From: Chryseobacterium limigenitum
Lineage (GTDB): Bacteria; Bacteroidota; Bacteroidia; Flavobacteriales; Weeksellaceae
DNA: 64,000 bases
Assembly (NCBI RefSeq): GCF_900114875.1
Contig: NZ_FPKW01000009.1
Location: 113,294-177,293 of the forward strand
Reading direction: 5' to 3'
Part shown: positions 51,533 to 61,135 of the stretch, in pieces
Layout of the letters: each line of letters starts with the position of its first letter
Position numbering within the stretch: the first letter of the stretch is position 1
Made by a program: the position numbers and the translations under genes
The notes under the pieces: generated by a model
Seen by the model: the letters and a program-made list of their open reading frames with translations, nothing else
Told to the model about the DNA's origin: nothing
Databases searched by the model: none

Positions 51533-52411
51533 ATGTTACTAAACAAGAAAATTTCAATCTGGTATTTTATTGATCAAATTAAAAGCCAAATATTACTGAT
51601 TGTTATACTTGCTGTAGGTATAGGTTTGTTGGATCTGCATCCTATTTTCAAAAAAATATCAATTCCATTAAGCATTCCCGCAATTTTAGGAACTGCTGTA
51701 TCACTGCTACTTGCATTTAGGACGGCGCAGTCATACGAGAGATGGTGGGAAGCAAGAACCGTTTGGGGTGCTATTGTTAATGATTCCAGGTCTCTTATCC
51801 GATTAATTATTCAGTTCATTCCTCAGGATAGTGCGGACGTTAAAATATTTGCAGAAAGACAAATCGTATGGGTCTATGCGTTAGGCGAAGCATTAAGAAA
51901 ACAGCCTTTTTCCGGTAAAGTAGGGGAGTATTTGAATATGCATCAGATTAACGCTGTTAATATACCCAATGCAATTTTGGATGAACATTCTTATCACTTA
52001 AGACAAATAGCCGAAAAAGGATTGGTATCAGATTTCAAGGAGGTTCAGCTTAACGAAGTTCTCATGAGGCTGTGTGACAATATGGGAAAATGTGAAAGAT
52101 TGAAAAATACGGTATTTCCACGTGCCTATAGTATTTTACTGCATACTCTTATATATGTTTTTGCTTTTATACTCCCTTTCGGATTGGAAGATTCCCAGCT
52201 CACCTTGGAAATTATTACAACGATCACTATTCCTCTGCTATTTATAGCCATTGAGAAAACAGCAATCATCATGCAGGATCCTTTCGAGAATACTCCTGTG
52301 GATACGCCAATGACATCTATTGCACAAACTATAGAAATCAATATTTTACAGATGATCAAAGAAAATGATATTCCTGTTAAAAAAGAAAATAATACTTACT
52401 TCGAAATGTAG
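51533..52411 (+). CDS. Bestrophin-family ion channel protein
   Basis: The 292-residue membrane protein matches the bacterial bestrophin family: IPAILGTAVSLLLAFRTAQS and YERWWEARTVWGAIVNDSR, the strongest family signature, and later LPFGLEDSQLTLEIITTITI. Bacterial bestrophins form pentameric channels, mostly sodium-permeable. Why it lies in a metal-efflux group is unclear; it may balance charge during metal export. It is 26 bases ahead of the CDF gene. Confidence 0.88.
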   Translation: MLLNKKISIWYFIDQIKSQILLIVILAVGIGLLDLHPIFKKISIPLSIPAILGTAVSLLLAFRTAQSYERWWEARTVWGAIVNDSRSLIRLIIQFIPQDSADVKIFAERQIVWVYALGEALRKQPFSGKVGEYLNMHQINAVNIPNAILDEHSYHLRQIAEKGLVSDFKEVQLNEVLMRLCDNMGKCERLKNTVFPRAYSILLHTLIYVFAFILPFGLEDSQLTLEIITTITIPLLFIAIEKTAIIMQDPFENTPVDTPMTSIAQTIEINILQMIKENDIPVKKENNTYFEM

Positions 52412-52437
52412 AGTCAATCTAGTAAATACATAAAATT

Positions 52438-53334
52438 ATGAGCGACACAAATAAACAGACTGGATCTGCATCAAGCAGACATAAGAAAAATTTACTCATC
52501 GTCCTAGCACTAAGTGGTACTTATCTTATTGCTGAAGTCATTGGAGGAATTGCAACAAAAAGTCTTGCATTGCTTGCGGATGCTGCTCACATGCTAACAG
52601 ATGTTGTCGGTTTACTCCTAGCATTTATTGCAATCAAAATTGGTGAGAGAAAGGCTAGTCCTGAAAAAACATTTGGGTACTATCGCACAGAGATTTTGGC
52701 TGCTGTGATTAATGCTGTTGTGCTATTGGGTATCTCATTATTTGTTTTATATGAGGCATTTCAAAGATTTAAAAATCCTCCTGAAGTGCAAAGTGGCTCC
52801 ATGATGATCGTTGCAGGAATTGGTTTTGTGGTCAATATCATCGGTATCCTTATCATAAGAAAGGACTCCAATGAAAGTCTTAATATGAAAGGTGCTTATT
52901 TTGAGGTCTTGTCGGATATGCTGACATCCGTAGGAGTAATGATCGCAGGTGTGATAATGCTGACAACACAATGGTATTACGCAGATCCGATCATTTCTGC
53001 GGCAATAGGTCTATTAATCATTCCCAGAACCTTAAAGTTGCTTATGGAAGCGGTTAATGTCTTATTGGAAGGTACACCGAAAGATGTAGATATCAGCAAG
53101 CTTAGAGCATCACTGGAAGAACTCCCGGAAATCAAGGGACTCCACGATCTTCATGTTTGGTCTCTTACGTCAGGCGTTAATGCCATGAGTGCTCATGTGA
53201 TTGCAGATGAAAATAAAAATCGCAACGAAATCCTGAAAATATTAACAGACAAAGTGACAACAGATTTTAAAATAACCCACACCACTTTTCAAATCGAATA
53301 TGAAGGCTATGATGAAAGTGTAATACACTTATAG
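52438..53334 (+). CDS. Cation diffusion facilitator (CzcD-like)
   Basis: The 298-residue protein has six membrane helices and the metal-site signature LLADAAHMLTDVVGL (HxxxD), with a second acidic site in YADPIISAAIGLLI, and a C-terminal cytoplasmic domain (HDLHVWSLTSGVNAMSAHV). It exports Zn(II), Cd(II) or Co(II) in exchange for protons. It complements the RND pump by moving metal from cytoplasm to periplasm. Confidence 0.92.
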   Translation: MSDTNKQTGSASSRHKKNLLIVLALSGTYLIAEVIGGIATKSLALLADAAHMLTDVVGLLLAFIAIKIGERKASPEKTFGYYRTEILAAVINAVVLLGISLFVLYEAFQRFKNPPEVQSGSMMIVAGIGFVVNIIGILIIRKDSNESLNMKGAYFEVLSDMLTSVGVMIAGVIMLTTQWYYADPIISAAIGLLIIPRTLKLLMEAVNVLLEGTPKDVDISKLRASLEELPEIKGLHDLHVWSLTSGVNAMSAHVIADENKNRNEILKILTDKVTTDFKITHTTFQIEYEGYDESVIHL

Positions 53335-53444
53335 ATGAACGGTAAAAATAGATTGATAATAAATAAAATCTAATGGTTAGTTCTCTATCACATAAAATTG
53401 ATTTCAAAGGATAATAATGTTTTAATCACTTATAAAACTTGTTT

Positions 53445-55439
53445 ATGAGACTAATTAAAATTAAGAGAAGCACTTATAGCCTGCTCACTAATTTTTTCTT
53501 ATTATACATGATCTTGTCCTTTTTTCTTAGGATAGGGCTTTCTGTGGCCAGCATTCAAAAAGCTGATCTTAGTTTTATTTCATTGTTGAAAGTATTTGCT
53601 ATGGGATTTTTGTTTGATATTGGTGTAGGGGTATTTTTTGTGCTACCATACAGCCTATATCTGCTTTTGTTTCCCCAGAAATATAATAATTCGCTTTTCA
53701 ATAGAGCTATGACTTTTTTTTGTTTTACTGTAGCTGTGCTTATATTGTTGTTTTCATTTTTTGCTGAAGTAACATTCTGGCAGGAATTTGAAAGTCGGTT
53801 TAATTTTATTGCAGTTGATTATTTGGTTTATACCTATGAAGTAATCAATAATATTAATGAATCATATCCTTTGCCATTGCTCATTACAGCCATGTTACTA
53901 ATGACCTCTTTGGTATTTTTACTTTTCTATAAGAGGCATTATTTCACAGATAATTTTGAAGGCAGTACACCTTTTATACAGCGATTCACTATTTTTTTAG
54001 GATTGCTTTTTATTTCAGTCTTCTACACATTTTTTATTGACAACAGTTTAGCAGAGAGCAGTGAGAACAGGTATAGGAATGAGTTGTCAAAATCAGGAAT
54101 CTATTCTTTTTTTTCAGCTTATAAAAATAACGAGATCAATTATGAGCACTTCTACACACTCATCGATAATAGAGAGGCGTTTAATATTGTGAGAACTGAT
54201 CTGCAGGAAACTGACTCACATTATGTATCAAAAGATTTCTCAATTGTACGTAACATTAAGGGAGATGACTCCTCTGAGAAGCCCAATGTTATTATGATCA
54301 CATTGGAAAGTTTCAGTGCAGACTTTATGAAAACATTTGGCAACAATCAGAATCTGACACCTACGTTGGACTCATTGGCGAATCGAAGCATTTTATTTAC
54401 CAATATGTATGCTACCGGAACAAGAACCGTGCGAGGAATGGAGGCACTTTCACTTGCCGTTCCGCCTACACCGGGGAATAGTATTGTTCGTAGGAAAGAC
54501 AACGATAATCTGACCACTGTAGGATCTATCTTCGGTCAAAAGGGATATGATACTTCATTCTTATATGGTGGTGATGGATATTTTGATAATATGAATAATT
54601 ATTTCGGTAATAATGGATACACAATTGTTGACAGGAAAAGAAATTCTTTTGTAGGGGAAGATTATCAGTCTCCAAGAATACCAATAGAAGACAATGAGGT
54701 CACTTTTGAAAATGCCTGGGGTATTAGTGATGAAAATCTTTATGATCAGGTGATAAAGCAAGCAGATCAAAAATTTGCAGCGGGGAAACCTTTTTACGAT
54801 TTTGTAATGAACACTTCCAATCATCGTCCTTATACATATCCTGAAGGAAAGATTGATATTCCCTCGGGATCGGGAAGGGAAGGCGCCGTGAAATACACAG
54901 ATTATGCGATCGGTCAGTTTTTTAAAAAGATAAAGAATAAATCCTGGTACAAAAATACCATTGTTATAATTGTTGCAGATCATTGTGCCAGCAGTGCGGG
55001 CAAGAACGATATCGATGTCGCAAAATACCATATCCCTGCAATGATTGTCAACCTGAACGACAACGAACCATTCAGAATTGAAAAAATGTGCTCTCAGATC
55101 GATTTGTATCCAACACTTTTCGCACTTTTAGGTTGGACATATCAGAGTAATCTTTATGGTAAAAATGTTTTAGGCGAAAGCTATATTCCAAGAATATTTG
55201 TAAGTACCTATCAGAAACTTGGATATATGGAAAACAACAAATTGGTTATTCTAGGTCCACAGCAAAAAACAGAGACGTATTTGTATGACAAGGAGAAAAA
55301 TAAACAAAATCCAGAGATGCTGTCTGAACAGTATGTAAAAAAAGCGATAGCAAATTATCAGTCGGCCTACTATCTTTTCAAGAATGAAGGATTAAAACAG
55401 AAGCGGATTAAAAAGGGAAATATAACCACAACTAGATAA
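53445..55439 (+). CDS. LTA-synthase-family phosphoglycerol transferase-like membrane enzyme
   Basis: From ATG 53445 (a TTG at 53439 is in frame) the 664-residue protein has five N-terminal helices and an extracytoplasmic sulfatase-like domain. Catalytic features of the LTA synthase family are visible: NVIMITLESFS (metal-binding Glu), TGTRTVRGME (nucleophilic Thr), and IVIIVADHCASS (metal-binding Asp/His). In a Gram-negative host it probably modifies envelope glycans or lipids with phosphoglycerol or phosphoethanolamine-type groups. In a metal island it may alter envelope charge; this is inference. Confidence 0.85.
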   Translation: MRLIKIKRSTYSLLTNFFLLYMILSFFLRIGLSVASIQKADLSFISLLKVFAMGFLFDIGVGVFFVLPYSLYLLLFPQKYNNSLFNRAMTFFCFTVAVLILLFSFFAEVTFWQEFESRFNFIAVDYLVYTYEVINNINESYPLPLLITAMLLMTSLVFLLFYKRHYFTDNFEGSTPFIQRFTIFLGLLFISVFYTFFIDNSLAESSENRYRNELSKSGIYSFFSAYKNNEINYEHFYTLIDNREAFNIVRTDLQETDSHYVSKDFSIVRNIKGDDSSEKPNVIMITLESFSADFMKTFGNNQNLTPTLDSLANRSILFTNMYATGTRTVRGMEALSLAVPPTPGNSIVRRKDNDNLTTVGSIFGQKGYDTSFLYGGDGYFDNMNNYFGNNGYTIVDRKRNSFVGEDYQSPRIPIEDNEVTFENAWGISDENLYDQVIKQADQKFAAGKPFYDFVMNTSNHRPYTYPEGKIDIPSGSGREGAVKYTDYAIGQFFKKIKNKSWYKNTIVIIVADHCASSAGKNDIDVAKYHIPAMIVNLNDNEPFRIEKMCSQIDLYPTLFALLGWTYQSNLYGKNVLGESYIPRIFVSTYQKLGYMENNKLVILGPQQKTETYLYDKEKNKQNPEMLSEQYVKKAIANYQSAYYLFKNEGLKQKRIKKGNITTTR

Positions 55440-55450
55440 AGTGATATAAA

Positions 55451-55912
55451 ATGGATCTAAAATTTGAACTTTTACTTGCCGGAAAATTATTATTAGCACT
55501 GTTTTTTGGCGCGATAATAGGTTTCGAAAGAGAAACTGCCCATAAAGATGCAGGGGTTCGCACTTTTGGCGTTCTCTGTATGGCTTCTTGCTTATTTGTG
55601 GCAGTTGCCTCGCATCTTACAGATGATAAATCTGCAATAGCGAGAATGTTGGCGGCGATACCTGCCGGTTTAGGATTTATCGGAGCTGGACTGGCATTTA
55701 AAGATAGTTCCAAAAGCATGCAGGGGCTTACAACATCCACTGCTTTATGGGCTGCATCGGCAATAGGATCTGCCCTTGCACTGAACATGTTTTTGTTATC
55801 TTTTTTAGCAACTGTTCTTACCTTGTTCATCTTAAGTATTAACAAATTTGGCTGGTATAAAAAAATTCTAAAAACCGGAAGACAATCAGACCAGGATATA
55901 TATATAAAGTAA
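55451..55912 (+). CDS. MgtC/SapB-family membrane protein
   Basis: The 153-residue protein has about four helices and the family signature GAIIGFERETAHKDAGVRTF, plus IPAGLGFIGAGLAFKDSS. MgtC relatives modulate ion homeostasis and ATP synthase; in this setting it may help maintain ion balance. It starts 11 bases after the LTA synthase gene and is followed by the P-type ATPase 27 bases later. Confidence 0.88.
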   Translation: MDLKFELLLAGKLLLALFFGAIIGFERETAHKDAGVRTFGVLCMASCLFVAVASHLTDDKSAIARMLAAIPAGLGFIGAGLAFKDSSKSMQGLTTSTALWAASAIGSALALNMFLLSFLATVLTLFILSINKFGWYKKILKTGRQSDQDIYIK

Positions 55913-55939
55913 CCTAAAAATCATAAAAATAATATTATT

Positions 55940-57988
55940 ATGGAACATAAACACATCTACGACGAAAATGGAAAGCAGCTCTGCTGTACTCCACAGGAAG
56001 GCAAAATCTATAAAGATGCTGGAGCCAAAAAATTAGTTGAAGAAGACGGATGCTGCGCTCCAAAGAAGAAAACGGAAGATCATCAACATACAGATGATGA
56101 TGGACATGATCATGCAGAAACTGATAAAACAGCGTTTCAGATGTTCTTGCCTGCGATTATTTCTTTGGTATTGTTATTAGCAGGCATTGCATTGGACAAT
56201 TACATTAAGCCTGAATGGTTTAAAGACTGGGTACGTATTGTCTGGTACGGTGTTGCTTATCTACCGGTAGGCCTACCGGTTTTAAAAGAGGCATTTGAAA
56301 GTATCAAACAAGGTGATGTGTTTTCAGAATTTTTCCTTATGAGCATTGCAACGATAGGGGCTTTCATTATCGGAGAATTTCCTGAAGGAGTAGCGGTTAT
56401 GTTGTTCTATGCAGTAGGAGAGGTTTTTCAGACTCTGGCTGTGTCGAGAGCTAAAACCAATATTAAGGCTCTTTTAGATCAACGTCCTGATGAGGTAACG
56501 ATTATTGAAAATAATCAGCCTAAAAAAATCAAAGCTGCCGAAGCCAAAATCGGGGATACGATTCAGTTAAAATCAGGAGAAAAACTGGCATTGGACGGAG
56601 AACTGATCTCCGATTCTGCGTCTTTCAATACCGCAGCGTTAACAGGAGAGAGCAAACCTGATTCTAAAAATAAAGGTGAAACAGTTTTAGCCGGAATGAT
56701 CAATATGAACAGCGTAGCTTTGATTAAGGTTAATACAGCTTATGAGGATAGCAAACTCAGTAAGATCCTTGAACTGGTACAAAATGCAACAGCTCAAAAA
56801 GCTCCGACTGAACTTTTTATCAGAAAATTTGCAAGAATTTACACCCCAATTGTGGTTGCATTAGCTGTTTTGATCTGCTTAGTACCTTATTTCTTTGTTG
56901 ATGATTATGTTTTCAGAGATTGGTTGTACAGAGCATTGATTTTCTTAGTTATATCTTGTCCGTGTGCATTGGTGATCTCTATCCCGCTTGGCTATTTTGG
57001 AGGTATCGGAGCAGCGAGCCGCAATGGTATATTATTTAAAGGAAGCAACTTTTTGGATAAGATCGCTGAGATTCAGAATGTGGTAATGGATAAGACCGGA
57101 ACTATGACAGAAGGTGTTTTCAAAGTTCAGGACGTTACCATTAAAGAAGGATTTGACAAAGATGAGATTCTCCAATTGGTCAATGTTGTTGAAAGTAAAA
57201 GTACCCATCCTGTGGCTACTGCTGTTCACGAGTTTGTAGGAGAGATCAACAATTCGATCAATTTAGAGGATACTGAAGAAATTGCAGGGCATGGGCTTAA
57301 AGCGAGAGCTAATGGGAAGGAAATCCTGGTGGGTAATTTTAAACTATTGGATAAATTTAAGATCGGTTATGATGTAGACCCATCCAAAATCGTATATACG
57401 GTGATAGCTATCGCATATGATGGAAAATTTGCAGGATTCATTACGATTGCCGACCGAATCAAGGACGATGCAAAGCAAGCTGTTGAAAAACTTCATAGCT
57501 TGAATGTAAAAGCGACTATGCTAAGTGGTGACAAGACAACTGTAGTAAAATATGTGGCTGAGCAGATCGGTATTGACAATGCTTTTGGAGACCTGCTTCC
57601 GGAAGATAAGGTCAACAAGGTCAAAGAAATCAAAGCAAGAAATGAAAGTGTGGCTTTTGTTGGTGATGGTGTAAATGATGCGCCTGTAGTAGCATTAAGT
57701 GATGTTGGAATAGCAATGGGTGGACTTGGCAGCGATGCGACCATCGAAACTGCCGATGTTGTGATCCAGGATGATAAACCATCAAAAATACCTATGGCGA
57801 TCAATATTGGAAAGAAGACCAAAAGGATCGTCTGGCAGAATATCATTCTTGCCTTTGTTGTAAAAGCCATCGTGCTCGTACTTGGAGCTGGTGGACTGGC
57901 TACGATGTGGGAAGCTGTATTTGCTGATGTGGGAGTTGCTTTGATTGCAATACTCAATGCAGTCAGGATTCAAAGAATGAAATTTTAA
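55940..57988 (+). CDS. Zn/Cd-type P1B ATPase
   Basis: The 682-residue ATPase has an N-terminal segment with CC pairs (QLCCTPQEG and GCCAPKK) and a His/Asp stretch (EDHQHTDDDGHDHAE) but no full HMA domain. The core shows ISCPCALVISIPLGYFGG (CPC site), MDKTGTMTEGVF (phosphorylated Asp) and VGDGVNDAPVVALSDVGIAM. The residues after the CPC site and the C-terminal helix with ADVGVALIAILNAVR fit the Zn/Cd/Pb group (ZntA/CadA) rather than copper. It exports these ions from the cytoplasm. Confidence 0.9.
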   Translation: MEHKHIYDENGKQLCCTPQEGKIYKDAGAKKLVEEDGCCAPKKKTEDHQHTDDDGHDHAETDKTAFQMFLPAIISLVLLLAGIALDNYIKPEWFKDWVRIVWYGVAYLPVGLPVLKEAFESIKQGDVFSEFFLMSIATIGAFIIGEFPEGVAVMLFYAVGEVFQTLAVSRAKTNIKALLDQRPDEVTIIENNQPKKIKAAEAKIGDTIQLKSGEKLALDGELISDSASFNTAALTGESKPDSKNKGETVLAGMINMNSVALIKVNTAYEDSKLSKILELVQNATAQKAPTELFIRKFARIYTPIVVALAVLICLVPYFFVDDYVFRDWLYRALIFLVISCPCALVISIPLGYFGGIGAASRNGILFKGSNFLDKIAEIQNVVMDKTGTMTEGVFKVQDVTIKEGFDKDEILQLVNVVESKSTHPVATAVHEFVGEINNSINLEDTEEIAGHGLKARANGKEILVGNFKLLDKFKIGYDVDPSKIVYTVIAIAYDGKFAGFITIADRIKDDAKQAVEKLHSLNVKATMLSGDKTTVVKYVAEQIGIDNAFGDLLPEDKVNKVKEIKARNESVAFVGDGVNDAPVVALSDVGIAMGGLGSDATIETADVVIQDDKPSKIPMAINIGKKTKRIVWQNIILAFVVKAIVLVLGAGGLATMWEAVFADVGVALIAILNAVRIQRMKF

Positions 57989-58032
57989 AAGAGATTATCA
58001 CAGATAAAAATAGAGCAAATTCTAGTATCCTG

Positions 58033-58062
58033 TTTCCTTAGGATATTACAATTCTAAGGAAA
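58033..58062 (+). terminator. Hairpin after the Zn/Cd ATPase gene
   Basis: TTTCCTTAG and CTAAGGAAA form a perfect nine-pair stem with a 12-base loop, and outer bases GCAAATT/AATTTGC can extend it. There is no long T run, so it is either a weak terminator or an mRNA-stability element. A second perfect hairpin, GTTCCCAT-AAAAG-ATGGGAAC, lies at 58093-58113. Confidence 0.45.
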
Positions 58063-58198
58063 ATTTGCCTCCACTCATATTATTAAGATTGAGTTCCCAT
58101 AAAAGATGGGAACAGGGAAGTTACATCCAATTTTACGATATAAAATTGAATACTATTAATGTTAGATCCGAACAATAAAAATCAGAAATATAATTTTT

Positions 58199-58990
58199 AT
58201 GTGGACTTATGTAAAAAAAAACTCAATACTAATCCTTTTACTGAAATTCTCTCTAAGTATTTATGCTCAGGATAGTTTGTCATTGCAAAAAACTGCTCAA
58301 CAAGATTCTTTAATAATAAGAGATGATACTTTGGATTATAAAAAACTTATTGTTCCGGTTAGCTTGATATCGGCAGGTGCAATTGGTTTTACAATTCCTG
58401 AAATCAAAAAGTTTGATTATGATGTGAGAAGGGAGGTAAACGATCATACATTAAACAATTCAAAATTAGACAACTATACCTTATTTGTACCAGCTGCGCT
58501 CGTTTATGGTTTAAACATAGCGGGTGTTCGAGGGAAACATAACTTAAAAGATCGAACGATCATTTTAGCAACATCACAAGCTATCTTATTGGCAATAGTT
58601 ATTCCTTCAAAATCATTGATCGGCAGGGAGCGGCCTGATCAATCAAATTATATGTCATTTCCCTCAGGTCATGCAGCGATCGCATTTTCAACTGCACAGT
58701 TTATGTTCAGAGAATATAGGGACAGCAATTATTGGATCAGTCTGTCAGGATATCCGTTTGCCATTTTTACTAGTGTGTACAGAATCATCAATAATAAGCA
58801 TTGGGTTACAGATGTCCTGTCTGGTGCTGGTATCGGAATTTTTTCTACTGAGATAGCATATTGGTTATATCCAAAGATCAAAACTTTATTTAAAAGTAAG
58901 AATGAAAAAACATTATCTATGATTTCTCCTTATTTCCAGAAGAGTTATCAGCAGAAAAGTTTGGGTTTGAATTACCAGCTATTTTTTTAA
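58199..58990 (+). CDS. PAP2-family phosphatase
   Basis: The 263-residue membrane protein has a signal-like N-terminus (ending SIYAQ) and the three PAP2 motifs: KSLIGRERPDQ, MSFPSGHAAIAF, and YRIINNKHWVTDVLSGAGIG, which together form the phosphatase site. Substrate is probably undecaprenyl pyrophosphate or a lipid phosphate in the envelope. It is preceded by two hairpins and by a 210-base gap, so it may have its own promoter. Confidence 0.9.
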   Translation: MWTYVKKNSILILLLKFSLSIYAQDSLSLQKTAQQDSLIIRDDTLDYKKLIVPVSLISAGAIGFTIPEIKKFDYDVRREVNDHTLNNSKLDNYTLFVPAALVYGLNIAGVRGKHNLKDRTIILATSQAILLAIVIPSKSLIGRERPDQSNYMSFPSGHAAIAFSTAQFMFREYRDSNYWISLSGYPFAIFTSVYRIINNKHWVTDVLSGAGIGIFSTEIAYWLYPKIKTLFKSKNEKTLSMISPYFQKSYQQKSLGLNYQLFF

Positions 58991-59000
58991 ATGAGAAATT

Positions 59001-59186
59001 ATGGGATTTAAAAGACGATTTAGGAGACGAATAATCAGGAGGGGAAAGCATCGGCTTGCGTCAGAAGATATATTCTATTTGATAGTTTTTAGTATCCTGA
59101 TACTATCTCTTATAACATATGGATTTAAGAAATATTTTCATCCTGTCAAAGACCATCATTTTAAATATCATCAAAGTAAAAACTAA
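59001..59186 (+). CDS. Small basic membrane peptide
   Basis: The 61-residue product begins with an Arg-rich stretch (GFKRRFRRRIIRRGKHR), then a single hydrophobic helix (IFYLIVFSILILSLITYGF) and a His-containing tail (DHHFKYHQSKN). No family recognised. It starts ten bases after the PAP2 gene, so it is probably co-transcribed; the histidines may bind metal. Confidence 0.45.
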   Translation: MGFKRRFRRRIIRRGKHRLASEDIFYLIVFSILILSLITYGFKKYFHPVKDHHFKYHQSKN

Positions 59187-59434
59187 TCAATCTACTTCCT
59201 AAAACGATCAATAGTTAACTATGGACAGATAGAAATAATATTTTTTTAGAGTAATGTTTTAACATATCACGTTTTTAAAGGACATTTAAAATTATTTAGA
59301 TGTTTGAAGCAATATTGTTTAAAACAATGGAAAGTATTTAAAATCAGTAGATTATAGCTTTGTTTTGGCATCTTATTTGCCTTTCACAAATAACAACATA
59401 TATAAATTAATATTCACCTTTAAATTAAAATGTT

Positions 59435-59629
59435 ATGAACAGCGAAGATCAAAAAAAAGAGACACACGACCATCCAGAACATCACGAACACAAAGAACAT
59501 CATCCGCACAAGGAACATCACGAGGGTCCTGAACATGCAGATGAGCCGGAGCATCACGATGAGGCCGAGCATCATCAAGAAAAAGAACATCACGATGAGA
59601 AAGAACATCATGATGAGAATAAGAAGTAA
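59435..59629 (+). CDS. His/Glu-rich hexad-repeat peptide, putative metal buffer
   Basis: The 64-residue peptide has 19 His and almost no hydrophobic residues. From residue 15 it is built on a six-residue period beginning E-H-H: residues 15, 21, 27, 33, 39, 45, 51 and 57 are all Glu, followed by HH in all but one (EHA at 33). There is no signal peptide or Cys, so it is probably a cytoplasmic Zn/Ni/Co-binding reservoir like Hpn-type proteins. It ends the Zn/Cd island and is followed by a terminator. Confidence 0.7.
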   Translation: MNSEDQKKETHDHPEHHEHKEHHPHKEHHEGPEHADEPEHHDEAEHHQEKEHHDEKEHHDENKK

Positions 59630-59647
59630 ATAGCATAGTTCTTATAA

Positions 59648-59690
59648 ATACTGAATTTCAATACTGGAATTCAGTATATTTTTAATAATA
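59648..59690 (+). terminator. Intrinsic terminator after the His-rich gene
   Basis: ATACTGAATT (59648-59657) pairs perfectly with AATTCAGTAT (59668-59677) around a 10-base loop, followed by ATTTTTAAT. It lies 19 bases after the stop codon of the His-rich peptide and closes the metal island. Confidence 0.7.
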
Positions 59691-59914
59691 TAATGTACCG
59701 TATTTTAATCTTTCTTCATAAGTGAGCATTTTCAAATATTAATATTTAATTGAGTCGTTATGTATAAAATCTAGATTGAATTCGCTAATTCCAGTAATCC
59801 TACGAAACAGTCTTTCTTGCTTTTTGTCCCTTAACAAAAACATAAAGAATATCCACGGAGTATTAACTCAAGAATGACTTTTTGCTCAATCCTAAGATCT
59901 GCGGAGGCAAATTA
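59691..59914. other. Gene-free stretch between convergent units
   Basis: About 220 AT-rich bases separating the rightward metal island and the leftward porin operon. I see no gene, repeat or clear regulatory signal here. Confidence 0.5.
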
Positions 59915-61135
59915 TTAGAAATACGTTGAAATACCAAAGCTGAAGCCTACAGTTTTTGCCGCAGGGTTCGCAAAAATGTCTTTCTGTTTCTGAAATCTAT
60001 AATTAAGTCTAAAAACAGTTTGTGCATTGGGTCTAAAACTGATTGCAGGCATAATACTCCATAAATCTTCTCCAATTTTGCTGTTGTCTTCTCTGAAATG
60101 ACCTACGTTCCAATCTACATACTCTAAACGGCATGCAAGATTAACGGTTGCTCTTTCCCAATCCAAAATTTTTCTTTTAATTATTGGCTGAACAATGTCT
60201 ATAAATCCTCCATGCTGCCTGTCTCCATATTGTTGTGTATAAGTTTCCGGGACATCTACTTTAACCCAAGCCCATTCTGCAGTAATTAAAGTTCCAAGGT
60301 TTGGAAGTGTATTATTATAATCCAATGCAAATACCCGAACCCTTCTTTTATCGTCAACCTGAAGACCTTCATCCTGAAATTTATTATAGATTCCTCCCAT
60401 ATAAGAGACTCCAAATTCTCCTGCTTTTTCATGTCTTGTGGCAATTTTTGCTGTTAAAAGAGGAACACCGCTGTTAATTTCTTCAAAACGTTCAGGATTA
60501 CTTTTGGCAGCAGGTAAGTACGTTTTGTTTTGATTATTGTCAATAATTGAATTATCAAAATTTCCTGATAGATATACCTCGTATCCGAACATCCACTCGG
60601 CTTTATACATTTTTCCATAAAATCCGAAACCAGCATTACTGAATGTAGCAGGCAACATTTCTGTAGCAGATATAGGACGATCGGTAAACTCCCATTTCGG
60701 ACCGTCATGATTTTGGTTGAAAGCACCAATTGGATTCATAATAATTCCTCCTCTCAAATTAAGCAAGGGATTAAACTCTACATCAATGGCAGCAAATTCA
60801 ATATTAATCTCTTTACCTCCTTCTTCTAATTCTATTTCACTCAGAAATTTAATTTTTGAGGAAATTGTAGAAGATACAAAAAGTGTCATCCTACGTAATT
60901 GAAATTGATGTCCATCAGATATACCATCAGTGCTGATATGCTGCCAATTGGCTTCCGCATAGCCACCAATAGAGACAGGCACTTTCCCTAATCCTAAGAA
61001 GGGACGCTTGTAAACGGCATCCATGTTCAAAGAGCGAGAACTGTCTACAGGTATTCTTTTTAGTAATTCAGAATCTATCTGTGCTGTGGCTTCCTGAAAA
61101 ATTAAAATTATAATTAGATAGATAATTTTTTTCAT
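59915..61135 (-). CDS. Phosphate-selective-type porin
   Basis: The 406-residue protein has a signal peptide (ending QEATAQ) and alternating beta-strand sequence typical of outer-membrane porins of the OprP/OprO class, for example VPVSIGGYAEANWQHIS, QFQLRRMTLFVSS and RGGIIMNPIGAFNQNHDGP. It ends in aromatic STYF, the usual C-terminal signal of barrel proteins. Its substrate is unknown; anionic ions are likely. The start overlaps the Rieske gene stop by four bases (ATGA). Confidence 0.8.
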   Translation of the reverse strand: MKKIIYLIIILIFQEATAQIDSELLKRIPVDSSRSLNMDAVYKRPFLGLGKVPVSIGGYAEANWQHISTDGISDGHQFQLRRMTLFVSSTISSKIKFLSEIELEEGGKEINIEFAAIDVEFNPLLNLRGGIIMNPIGAFNQNHDGPKWEFTDRPISATEMLPATFSNAGFGFYGKMYKAEWMFGYEVYLSGNFDNSIIDNNQNKTYLPAAKSNPERFEEINSGVPLLTAKIATRHEKAGEFGVSYMGGIYNKFQDEGLQVDDKRRVRVFALDYNNTLPNLGTLITAEWAWVKVDVPETYTQQYGDRQHGGFIDIVQPIIKRKILDWERATVNLACRLEYVDWNVGHFREDNSKIGEDLWSIMPAISFRPNAQTVFRLNYRFQKQKDIFANPAAKTVGFSFGISTYF

